Positions 16,316 through 24,492 of a stretch of DNA of 64,000 nt are shown one piece after another. Source of the DNA: Metabacillus rhizolycopersici (GTDB lineage Bacteria > Bacillota > Bacilli > Bacillales > Bacillaceae); contig NZ_JAIQUM010000009.1 of NCBI RefSeq assembly GCF_020075705.1, forward strand, positions 60,541-124,540. Reading direction: 5' to 3'. A model generated the notes under the pieces. The model did no database searches. It saw nothing but the letters and a program-made list of their open reading frames with translations, and was not told the origin of the DNA. How positions within the stretch are numbered: the first letter of the stretch is position 1; the number at the start of each line of letters is the position of its first letter. The translations under genes were made by a program, and so were the position numbers.

Positions 16316-16973
16316 ATTTATGGAGTTCTTTAATAATAGTGATGCCGGTACTGTTAGTACATCTGTAAAGCTATTACTATTATTAACTGTTCTTTCAATT
16401 GCCCCGAGTATTTTAATTTTAATGACCTGTTTTACTCGTATTATTATTGTTCTTTCGTTTGTACGGACTTCACTAGCAACACAATCGATGCCACCTAACC
16501 AAGTATTGATTGGGATTGCGATGTTTTTAACCTTTTTTATTATGGCACCGACTTTTTCAGAGGTGAATGATCAAGCGCTAACACCATTATTTAATGAAGA
16601 AATTAACTTAGAGGAAGCATATGACCGCGCAGCTCTTCCATTTAAGGAGTTTATGAGCAAACATACGAGGCAAAAGGATCTAGCTCTCTTCCTCAATTAT
16701 GCTGGTATTGAAAGTCCTAATTCAATCGAAGATATCCCACTAACGGCTTTAGTACCTGCCTTTGCAATTAGTGAAATTAAGACTGCCTTTCAAATTGGGT
16801 TTATGATTTTTATTCCATTTTTAGTTATTGATATGGTCGTTGCTAGTGTTCTCATGTCGATGGGAATGATGATGCTTCCACCAGTGATGATTTCACTACC
16901 ATTTAAGATCCTCTTATTTGTATTAGTAGATGGTTGGCATTTAATTATAAAATCTTTGCTACAAAGCTTTTAG
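16308..16973 (+). CDS. fliP: Flagellar type III export gate protein FliP
   Basis: Core subunit of the FliPQR export channel. The 221-aa product has the family length and four hydrophobic stretches. The FliP/SctR signatures are clear: FTRIIIVLSFVRTSLATQSM at about 45-64, and AFAISEIKTAFQIGFMIFIP at about 150-169, then VASVLMSMGMMMLPPVMIS. ATG 16308 lies within the end of fliO. No pseudogene signs. Confidence 0.96.
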   Translation: MNEFMEFFNNSDAGTVSTSVKLLLLLTVLSIAPSILILMTCFTRIIIVLSFVRTSLATQSMPPNQVLIGIAMFLTFFIMAPTFSEVNDQALTPLFNEEINLEEAYDRAALPFKEFMSKHTRQKDLALFLNYAGIESPNSIEDIPLTALVPAFAISEIKTAFQIGFMIFIPFLVIDMVVASVLMSMGMMMLPPVMISLPFKILLFVLVDGWHLIIKSLLQSF

Positions 16974-16988
16974 AATGGGTGAGATCGA

Positions 16989-17258
16989 ATGAGTTCAGAG
17001 TTTGTTATTTCATTAGCCGAGAAAGCAGTTTATACAACGTTAATCATTTGTGGACCATTACTATTAGTTGCACTTGTGATTGGTTTAGTCGTTAGTATTT
17101 TTCAAGCGACAACGCAAATTCAAGAACAAACGCTTGCGTTTATTCCAAAAATCGTCGGTGTGCTATTATGTTTAATTCTTTTCGGTCCATGGATGTTAAC
17201 AACACTAGTTTCCTATGCGCAAGATATCTTCGGTAATTTAAATAGGTTCGTGGGGTAA
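16989..17258 (+). CDS. fliQ: Flagellar type III export gate protein FliQ
   Basis: Small two-helix subunit that closes the FliPQR channel. The product is 89 aa with hydrophobic hairpins at about 15-38 and 52-75. The family motif SIFQATTQIQEQTLAFIPKI is at about 38-57. It follows fliP by 15 nt with GGGTGAG as ribosome site and precedes fliR by 2 nt. Confidence 0.96.
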   Translation: MSSEFVISLAEKAVYTTLIICGPLLLVALVIGLVVSIFQATTQIQEQTLAFIPKIVGVLLCLILFGPWMLTTLVSYAQDIFGNLNRFVG

Positions 17259-17260
17259 AG

Positions 17261-18052
17261 ATGGTCACTGTTATTGAAAATTACCCAGCATTCCTGCTAG
17301 TTTTTATGAGAATAACAGCATTTTTTGTTACGTTGCCGTTGTTTTCTTATCGAAATATTCCCAATATGTATAAAATTAGCTTTTCATTTTTGTTAGCTTG
17401 GATCATGTTCATTGCGATCGAGCCGCCACCAATTGAAATTGATGGCGAGTATTTTATGTTAATACTAAAAGAGGCGCTTTTTGGATTACTAACTGGTTTT
17501 ACAGCTTATTTTATTATTGCTGCTGTGCAAATAGCAGGTAGCTTTATTGACTTTCAAATGGGGTTTGCAATCGCAAATGTAATTGATCCGCAAACCGGTG
17601 CACAAAGTCCGCTAATAGGACAATTTCTTTATACTTTTGCTTTGCTGTTAATGGTTAGTGTGAATGCACATCATTTATTATTAGACGGTGTGTTTTATAG
17701 CTATCAGTTTGTTCCAATTGATCAACTTTATTTGCCATTAGGGAAAGACAATGTAATTGAATTCATAGTCAGATCATTTAATTCAATGTTTTTGATTGCT
17801 TTTCAAATGTCAATTCCTGTTGTTGGATCATTATTTTTAGTTGACATTGCACTCGGAATTGTAGCGAGGACTGTACCTCAATTAAATATTTTCGTCGTTG
17901 GGTTACCTTTAAAAATTGGAGTTAGTTTTATATTGCTCATTGTCGTGATGGCAGCATTATTTGTTTCAATGCAGCAGCTATTTGATACGATGGCAATTAC
18001 AATGCGAGGTCTCATGGAATTATTTGGAGTGATGGGCAATGAACCTTCTTAA
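17261..18052 (+). CDS. fliR: Flagellar type III export gate protein FliR
   Basis: Membrane subunit of the export gate that completes the FliPQR helix. The product is 263 aa with about six hydrophobic segments. Conserved features are LKEALFGLLTGFTAYF at about 70-85 and the DFQMGFAIANVIDPQTGAQS loop at about 97-116. It starts at ATG 17261 and its last 14 nt overlap flhB. Confidence 0.95.
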   Translation: MVTVIENYPAFLLVFMRITAFFVTLPLFSYRNIPNMYKISFSFLLAWIMFIAIEPPPIEIDGEYFMLILKEALFGLLTGFTAYFIIAAVQIAGSFIDFQMGFAIANVIDPQTGAQSPLIGQFLYTFALLLMVSVNAHHLLLDGVFYSYQFVPIDQLYLPLGKDNVIEFIVRSFNSMFLIAFQMSIPVVGSLFLVDIALGIVARTVPQLNIFVVGLPLKIGVSFILLIVVMAALFVSMQQLFDTMAITMRGLMELFGVMGNEPS

Positions 18053-19139
18053 ATTGGATTTACAGTTTTTTTCAGGAGAAAAAACAGAAAAAGCGACGCC
18101 ACGTAAAAAACTTGATGCAAGAAAGAAAGGTCAGGTTGCTAAAAGTGCAGATGTTAACACTGCACTCTCACTCCTAACTGTGTTTTTATCGTTTTTATTC
18201 ATTGGGGCATTTATGAGAGACCGAATTATTCTTATGATAAGAGGGACTTTTCAAGATTATTTACTTCTCGATTTAACCGATCAAAACGTGCATGAATTTT
18301 TTTTAACAATGGCTTTACAAGCAGGAATGATTCTTGCACCAATTATGGGCATTGCGTTAGTTGCGGGTGTATTAGCAAACTATCTTCAAGTAGGGTTCCT
18401 GTTTTCAACTGAAGCGATTCAAATGAAATTTAATAAATTGGATCCAATCAAAGGCTTCAAAAGAATTTATTCAATGCGTGCAATTGTGGAGTTATTAAAA
18501 TCACTCTTAAAAATCTCTTTTGTTGGTTTTGTAACGTTTGCTGTCATTTGGTTTGATATGGAAAATATTTTGCGCTTATCGTACATGACTGTTGAACAAT
18601 CTCTACTTTATATTGCTTCATTAACAGTTAGAATGGGGTTATTTGCGTCTGTTGCACTTTTGTTTTTATCCTTATTAGATTATCTATACCAGCGCTTTGA
18701 TTATGAAAAGAATCTTAAAATGTCAAAGCAAGACATAAAGGATGAATATAAAAAATCTGAAGGTGATCCACTGATAAAGTCGAAAATTAAGCAAAAGCAG
18801 CGTGAGATGGCAATGAGAAGAATGATGGAGGATGTACCTTCCGCAGATGTTGTCATTACAAATCCAACTCATTATGCGATTGCTTTAAAATATGATGAAT
18901 CAAAAATGGATGCTCCATTTGTTGTTGCGATGGGTGTTGACCTTGTTGCACAAAAAATAAAAGAAATTGCGAAAGAGAATGACATCATGATGGTTGAAAA
19001 CAGACCTCTTGCCAGGGCGCTTTATGATCAAGTAGATATAGGTCAAGCTGTACCGGAGGAGTTCTTCCAGGCTGTTGCAGAAATTATTGCTTATGTTTAC
19101 CAAGCAAAGTCGATGGTAAACAACCAGACCATATTTTAA
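18039..19139 (+). CDS. flhB: Export specificity switch protein FlhB
   Basis: FlhB sits at the export gate and autocleaves to switch from rod/hook to filament substrates once FliK signals hook completion. The product is 366 aa: four transmembrane helices in the first about 215 residues and a cytoplasmic domain with the autocleavage motif NPTH (N275-P276) in DVVITNPTHYAIALKYD. The N-terminus has FSGEKTEKATPRKKLDARKK. Given the enlarged FliK in this operon, its partner surface is worth comparing, but nothing in FlhB itself looks unusual. Confidence 0.96.
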   Translation: MNLLKLDLQFFSGEKTEKATPRKKLDARKKGQVAKSADVNTALSLLTVFLSFLFIGAFMRDRIILMIRGTFQDYLLLDLTDQNVHEFFLTMALQAGMILAPIMGIALVAGVLANYLQVGFLFSTEAIQMKFNKLDPIKGFKRIYSMRAIVELLKSLLKISFVGFVTFAVIWFDMENILRLSYMTVEQSLLYIASLTVRMGLFASVALLFLSLLDYLYQRFDYEKNLKMSKQDIKDEYKKSEGDPLIKSKIKQKQREMAMRRMMEDVPSADVVITNPTHYAIALKYDESKMDAPFVVAMGVDLVAQKIKEIAKENDIMMVENRPLARALYDQVDIGQAVPEEFFQAVAEIIAYVYQAKSMVNNQTIF

Positions 19140-19189
19140 AAACACCAAGCACTAAAAAGATTTGATTGGTTTTAAGGAGAGAAAAATCC

Positions 19190-21226
19190 ATGAAGGCAAG
19201 AGATTTAACTGTATTACTAAGTGTTATTTTAATTGTTGCTATGCTAATCATCCCATTTCCAGGGTGGTTATTAAGCTTTTTAATTATCATCAATATTTCT
19301 CTTGCGCTATTAGTTATCCTTACGTCAATGAATATGAATGAACCGTTACAATTTTCGATTTTTCCTTCATTAATCTTACTTCTAACCTTGTTTCGCCTCG
19401 GTTTAAATGTATCAACGACGCGAGCAATTTTATCAGAAGGTGATGCAGGTAAGGTTGTCGAAACATTTGGTACGTTTGTAACCGGTGGAAACATCCTTGT
19501 CGGGTTCGTTGTCTTTATCATTCTCATTATTATCCAATTTATTGTCATAACGAAAGGTTCTGAACGTGTATCTGAAGTTGCCGCACGTTTTACGTTGGAT
19601 GCCATGCCAGGTAAGCAAATGAGTATTGATGCTGATTTGAATGCAGGAATGATCTCAGAACAACAGGCTCGGGAGCGCCGGGAAAAAGTTGCAAATGAAG
19701 CAGATTTTTATGGTGCAATGGATGGTGCGAGTAAATTTGTTAAAGGTGATGCGATTGCCGGAGTCATCATGGTGATCATAAACATGCTCGTTGGTATCAT
19801 TATTGGCATGATGCAAAATGGGATGGCAATTGGTGAAGCAGCCTCTCACTATACAATGTTAACTGTCGGAGATGGGATTGTTAGTCAAATCCCTGCTTTA
19901 TTAATCTCAACAGCGACAGGAATCGTAGTCACGAGAGCAGCATCTGAAGGTAACTTGGGATCGGATATTACCAAACAATTATTTGCCTATCCGAAAATGC
20001 TTTATGTAGCTGCCGGTACGATTTTTGCATTAGGATTGTTTACACCGATTGGTATTTTGATACCATTACCGATTGCTGGTTTACTCGCTTTTGCTGGCTA
20101 TAGCATCTCTAAAACGAAAGATCAACCCATTTCTGATGAGGAAGAGATCGAGCAGGAAATTGAGATGGATGAAATGAAAAGTCCAGAGAGTGTCATAAAC
20201 CTGTTAACGATTGATCCGATTGAATTTGAATTTGGCTATGGTTTAATCCCGCTTGCAGATACGAACCAAGGTGGCGACCTTCTCGATAGGGTTATCATGA
20301 TTAGAAGACAATTAGCAATTGAATTTGGCATTGTCATCCCTGTGGTCAGAATAAGGGATAATATTCAGTTAGAACCAAATGAGTACCGTCTGAAAATAAA
20401 GGGAAATGAAGTAGCCAAGGGTTTAATCCTTCTTGATCATTACTTAGCTATGGCTCCGGGAATAGAGGATGATTCTATTGAAGGGATTGACACAGTAGAG
20501 CCCTCTTTTGGTCTACCGGCTAAATGGATCACAGAAGAAATGAAAGACACAGCTGAAATGTATGGTTATACAGTTGTTGATCCGCCTTCTGTTGTATCAA
20601 CGCATATAACGGAAGTCATTAAACAACATGCACATGAGCTTCTTGGAAGACAAGAGACTAAACAATTAGTTGACCACTTAAAAGAATCGTATTCAATATT
20701 AGTGGAGGAAGTAACACCAACTCCACTTAGCATAGGTGATATTCAAAAAGTACTTGCAAAGCTTTTACGAGAAAAGGTTTCAATTCGAAATTTGCCAATT
20801 ATCTTTGAAACATTAGCCGATTTTGGGAAAATGACGTCTGATGCGGAGTTACTTGGTGAATATGTGAGACAAGCTTTGGCTAAACAAATAACGACACAAT
20901 ATGTAGACCAAGATCAAATGCTAAAAGTTGTAACCTTGTCGGGGAAAATTGAAAAAATCATTGCTGATGGCGTACAACAAACAGAACATGGTAACTACTT
21001 ATCATTAAGTCCTGACGTATCTCAATCAATCATTGAGGCAATTGCGAAAGAAATAGAAAACCTATCGTTACAACAGCAAACTCCAATATTACTATGTTCA
21101 CCTGCAGTAAGAATGTATGTTAGACAGCTAACAAATCGCTATTTTCCTCAGGTGCCAATATTATCCTATAACGAATTAGAAGCAAATGTTGAAGTACAGA
21201 GTATTGGGGTGGTGAATGTAGAATGA
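19190..21226 (+). CDS. flhA: Flagellar export gate protein FlhA
   Basis: Large export gate subunit that couples proton flow to protein export and docks chaperone-substrate complexes. From ATG 19190 (AAGGAGAG upstream) it is 678 aa; the in-frame ATG at 19166 would add eight residues without a ribosome site. About eight transmembrane helices fill residues 1-315. The FHIPEP signature region KGSERVSEVAARFTLDAMPG is at about 124-143, and a four-part cytoplasmic domain follows. The last 4 nt overlap flhF (ATGA). Confidence 0.96.
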   Translation: MKARDLTVLLSVILIVAMLIIPFPGWLLSFLIIINISLALLVILTSMNMNEPLQFSIFPSLILLLTLFRLGLNVSTTRAILSEGDAGKVVETFGTFVTGGNILVGFVVFIILIIIQFIVITKGSERVSEVAARFTLDAMPGKQMSIDADLNAGMISEQQARERREKVANEADFYGAMDGASKFVKGDAIAGVIMVIINMLVGIIIGMMQNGMAIGEAASHYTMLTVGDGIVSQIPALLISTATGIVVTRAASEGNLGSDITKQLFAYPKMLYVAAGTIFALGLFTPIGILIPLPIAGLLAFAGYSISKTKDQPISDEEEIEQEIEMDEMKSPESVINLLTIDPIEFEFGYGLIPLADTNQGGDLLDRVIMIRRQLAIEFGIVIPVVRIRDNIQLEPNEYRLKIKGNEVAKGLILLDHYLAMAPGIEDDSIEGIDTVEPSFGLPAKWITEEMKDTAEMYGYTVVDPPSVVSTHITEVIKQHAHELLGRQETKQLVDHLKESYSILVEEVTPTPLSIGDIQKVLAKLLREKVSIRNLPIIFETLADFGKMTSDAELLGEYVRQALAKQITTQYVDQDQMLKVVTLSGKIEKIIADGVQQTEHGNYLSLSPDVSQSIIEAIAKEIENLSLQQQTPILLCSPAVRMYVRQLTNRYFPQVPILSYNELEANVEVQSIGVVNVE

Positions 21227-22386
21227 AGGTAAAAAAATATATCGCACCCTCTATGCAAGAGGCGATGAAAAAAATCCGTTCTGAAATGGGGAACGAAGCA
21301 GTTATTTTGAATTCAAAGGCGATTCAGTCAGGCGGATTCTTAGGACTTTTTGCTAAAAAGAAGATAGAAGTTATCGCTGCTTTGGATCAAGAACTAGATG
21401 TACCGGTCCATTCAAAAGGGAAAGAAGAACAGCCCTTTTTCCAAGAAAAGCTGGTTTACCCGATAACTTCCAATGGAGGATTAAATTCAAAAGAACAGAT
21501 TCAATCGCCCATTAGTGAAGAGAATAATCTACATTTAGCCGAACAAATAAAAGAATTGAAAGATATGCTTCAATCCATAGCTACGAATGATAAAAGTGAA
21601 CTTTATCCCGAGCCATTAAAAGCAATCTTACAGAAAATGACGAAGCAAGAGATCAATCCTTCCCTTAAAGGACAAATTATGGCGGAGCTTTTAGCCTATT
21701 GGTATCAAATGAATGGAAATTTGACAAATAATCAATTACAAGAAAAAGAAAAAGAATTATTTGCTCAGAAACTAAAGAATATTTCCTTTGGTGGGATTTC
21801 CCACCAAAGGAAATATATTAACGTTGTTGGTCCCACTGGTGTTGGTAAAACAACGACGCTTGCAAAGCTTGCCGCAGAATGTGTATTACAAAAAAATAAA
21901 AAAGTAGCATTCATTACGACCGACACTTTTAGAATTGCTGCGATTGATCAATTAAAGACTTACGCGAAAATTTTAGATGTACCGATTGAAGTTTGTTATA
22001 GCCTTGACGATTTTAAGGAAGCTAAAAAGAAACTTGATGGATATGATTTTATCTTTATTGATACGGCTGGGAGAAACTTTTTAGAATCACAATATGTGAA
22101 AGACCTACAATCAATTATTGATTTTAACGAAGAGATGGAAACCTTTCTTGTACTTGCTGCAACCGCTAAAACGGCAGACATGTTAGCGATTTATGAACGG
22201 TTTTCAATCATTCCGATTAAGAGACTCATTATTACAAAACTCGATGAAACTTCAACAAGAGGTTCTTTATTTGAAGTGATGATGAAAACGAACAAAGGTA
22301 TTGCCTATACAACTCATGGTCAAAATGTCCCTGATGATATCGAAGTAACAACAAAAGATCGCATAATCGAACAGATATTAAGATAG
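21223..22386 (+). CDS. flhF: Signal-recognition-type GTPase FlhF
   Basis: SRP-family GTPase that sets flagellar position and number together with FlhG. The product is 387 aa: N-terminal B domain, N domain, then the G domain with G1 GPTGVGKT at about 203-210, DTAGR near 285 and TKLDE near 340. The segment 21779-21816, coding for about residues 186-198 just before the G domain, is a perfect 18-bp inverted repeat. The encoded ISFGGISHQRKYINVVGPTG remains family-like, so the coding function looks intact. Confidence 0.95.
   Translation: MKVKKYIAPSMQEAMKKIRSEMGNEAVILNSKAIQSGGFLGLFAKKKIEVIAALDQELDVPVHSKGKEEQPFFQEKLVYPITSNGGLNSKEQIQSPISEENNLHLAEQIKELKDMLQSIATNDKSELYPEPLKAILQKMTKQEINPSLKGQIMAELLAYWYQMNGNLTNNQLQEKEKELFAQKLKNISFGGISHQRKYINVVGPTGVGKTTTLAKLAAECVLQKNKKVAFITTDTFRIAAIDQLKTYAKILDVPIEVCYSLDDFKEAKKKLDGYDFIFIDTAGRNFLESQYVKDLQSIIDFNEEMETFLVLAATAKTADMLAIYERFSIIPIKRLIITKLDETSTRGSLFEVMMKTNKGIAYTTHGQNVPDDIEVTTKDRIIEQILR
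21779..21816. repeat. Perfect 18-bp inverted repeat inside flhF
   Basis: Left arm 21779-21796 (ATATTTCCTTTGGTGGGA) and right arm 21799-21816 are exact reverse complements with a 2-nt centre; allowing a realistic tetraloop leaves 17 pairs. No T-run follows, so it is not a standard intrinsic terminator. The structure is far stronger than expected by chance in coding sequence and falls at the linker before the FlhF G domain. Confidence 0.93.
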
Positions 22387-22393
22387 TGGTGAT

Positions 22394-23260
22394 ATGGTGA
22401 ATGATCAAGCAGAACGTTTAAGAGAGCGAATAAAAGCTTTGAGAACCCAAGCAAAATCCATCGCAATAATGAGTGGAAAAGGTGGGGTAGGTAAGTCAAA
22501 TTTTTCATTAAATTTCTCGCTTGCCTTAAAAAAGCTCAATAAAAGAGTTCTCTTATTCGATTTAGATATTGGGATGGGAAATATTGATATTCTAATTGGA
22601 GAAAGTTCGCGGTATTCGATCGTTGACTTTTTTGAAAACCAACAATCATTAACAGATATTATTACAACGGGTCCTTGTGGTCTCGATTACATTTCAGGTG
22701 GCACTGGTTTAGGGACAATTTTTAGTCTTAATGAAGAGAAATTTCAACGATTCATTGATGAGCTTGGCCTCCTGTTTAAAGCATATGATTTTGTTATTTT
22801 TGATATGGGTGCAGGCATTTCAGAAGATAGCCTACGTTTTTTACTCTCAGTGGATGAAATCATTATTATTACAACACCAGAGCCCACATCGATGACAGAT
22901 GCTTATTCTGCGATAAAAAGTATTTGTGTAAATCATGAAACGATGCAATTTTTAATCGTAGTAAATCGTGCGTTTCATCATGATGTAGGTCATTCAACGT
23001 TTGATAGGTTATCGACAACGATGACTCAGTTTTTGAAACGGAACCCTACGTTATTAGGAATTATCCCAGATGATTCAACAATTATGAAAGCTGTAATCAA
23101 TCAAAATCCCTTTTTATTATATCAGCCTAATTCTCAAGCTAGTAAAGCGATCGTTAGGATATCTAAGGAGTATGTAAATAGGCAAGAATTAAATAACTTT
23201 GTTCAAGAACCAACACCTTTTATATTGAAATTAAAGCATTTCTTCATGAAAGGCAGGTAA
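22394..23260 (+). CDS. flhG: Flagellar number regulator FlhG (MinD-like ATPase)
   Basis: ParA/MinD-type ATPase (B. subtilis YlxH/FlhG) that activates FlhF and contacts FliM/FliY during C-ring assembly. The product is 288 aa. The N-terminal basic helix DQAERLRERIKAL carries the FlhF-activating region, followed by the deviant Walker A GKGGVGKSNF at about 28-37 and the switch motif FDLDIGMGNID. A short amphipathic C-terminal helix ends the protein (FILKLKHFFMKGR). The ATG lies only about 1 nt from GGTGAT; GTG 22397 is an alternative start. Confidence 0.94.
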   Translation: MVNDQAERLRERIKALRTQAKSIAIMSGKGGVGKSNFSLNFSLALKKLNKRVLLFDLDIGMGNIDILIGESSRYSIVDFFENQQSLTDIITTGPCGLDYISGGTGLGTIFSLNEEKFQRFIDELGLLFKAYDFVIFDMGAGISEDSLRFLLSVDEIIIITTPEPTSMTDAYSAIKSICVNHETMQFLIVVNRAFHHDVGHSTFDRLSTTMTQFLKRNPTLLGIIPDDSTIMKAVINQNPFLLYQPNSQASKAIVRISKEYVNRQELNNFVQEPTPFILKLKHFFMKGR

Positions 23261-23265
23261 GATAG

Positions 23266-24369
23266 ATGGGGAAAATAGGTGTACTAGTAGTCGATGATTC
23301 AGCCTTCATGAGAAAATTAATATCAGATTTTCTTAATCAAGAAGAAGGGATTGAAGTCGTTGGAACGGCTAGAAATGGACAAGATGCTATAAAAAAGGTC
23401 CAATTATTAAAGCCAGATGTTGTCACGATGGATATAGAAATGCCAGTAATGAATGGACTTGAAGCATTACAAGTGATAATGGAGCAATTCCCAAGACCGG
23501 TTATCATGTTGTCTAGTGCGACGAAAGAAAGCGCTAAAAATACAATAAAATCGTTACAATATGGTGCAGTCGATTTCATTGCTAAACCGTCAGGCGCCAT
23601 TTCTATGGATTTACACAAAATAAAAGCCGAAATTATCGAAAAAGTTACCCTTGCAAAGTTTGCAAACGTTCGTAAATTGTCAAATGAAGTGAATAGAGAA
23701 AAGAATCCCGTTGAAAAGTTGGAATGCAGTAAAATAGATTTAAAAAAAGACAAAAGTCCTGGATTTAGCGACAACATCCATCAAAATAAAAAAATTGTTT
23801 GTATCGGAACCTCAACTGGAGGACCTCGAGCCTTACAACAAGTACTGACAAAATTACCAGCACCGATTGACGCACCGATTTTTATTGTCCAGCATATGCC
23901 ACCAGGCTTTACAAAATCGTTAGCCAAACGTTTAAATTCTGTTTCAATGATTACTGTAAAAGAAGCGGAAAATAATGAATTGGCCCAGAATGGAGTTGCT
24001 TATATTGCACCTGGAGGCTTCCATTTAAAAATCGAAAAATCTGGAACTTCATTAAAGATTAACATTGATCAATCAGCAGTAAGAAATGGGCATCGACCTT
24101 CAGTAGATGTGTTGTTTGAGTCAATCAGTGAACTCCAGGGGTATCTAAAAATTGCTGTCATTATGACAGGAATGGGAGCTGATGGAACAGAAGGATTGAA
24201 GTCACTAAAATTAACAGGCACTGTCAAAGCCATTTCCGAATCAGAGCAAACTGCTATTGTATTCGGCATGCCAAAATCAGCAATAAACACACAACTTATC
24301 GATAGAGTTGAAGATGTAGAAGATATAGGCGATACAATTATGAAGTATGTAAGAAATCCCCTTTATTGA
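23266..24369 (+). CDS. cheB: Chemotaxis methylesterase CheB
   Basis: CheB removes methyl groups (and deamidates) chemoreceptor glutamines to reset adaptation. The product is 367 aa: receiver domain with D10-D11 and phosphoacceptor D56, a linker at about 125-175, and an esterase domain with the catalytic serine in GTSTGGPRAL (about S183), histidine in QHMPPGF and aspartate in GMGADG. It lies 5 nt after flhG. The 123-nt gap to cheA contains part of an R2-type repeat. Confidence 0.96.
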   Translation: MGKIGVLVVDDSAFMRKLISDFLNQEEGIEVVGTARNGQDAIKKVQLLKPDVVTMDIEMPVMNGLEALQVIMEQFPRPVIMLSSATKESAKNTIKSLQYGAVDFIAKPSGAISMDLHKIKAEIIEKVTLAKFANVRKLSNEVNREKNPVEKLECSKIDLKKDKSPGFSDNIHQNKKIVCIGTSTGGPRALQQVLTKLPAPIDAPIFIVQHMPPGFTKSLAKRLNSVSMITVKEAENNELAQNGVAYIAPGGFHLKIEKSGTSLKINIDQSAVRNGHRPSVDVLFESISELQGYLKIAVIMTGMGADGTEGLKSLKLTGTVKAISESEQTAIVFGMPKSAINTQLIDRVEDVEDIGDTIMKYVRNPLY

Positions 24370-24383
24370 GGTAAGACAATTCG

Positions 24384-24436
24384 AGTAAGGGGGAACTGCC
24401 AGTAAAAGTCCGATAAGCTCAACTAATCATTGGTGG
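24384..24436 (+). repeat. Half R2 palindromic element upstream of cheA
   Basis: AAGGGGGAACTGCCAGTAAA and GTCCGATAAG here line up with the right half of the R2 copy at 44933-44986 (GTGGGGTAACTGCCCGTAAA, GCCCGATAAG). The left half is missing. It is the only copy I can find within the fla/che operon and leaves the cheA ribosome site intact. Confidence 0.6.
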
Positions 24437-24492
24437 AAATAACCCCTATTGATAGACGTTGTGCTTTATACGAAACTAAGAGGTGTTACCGT

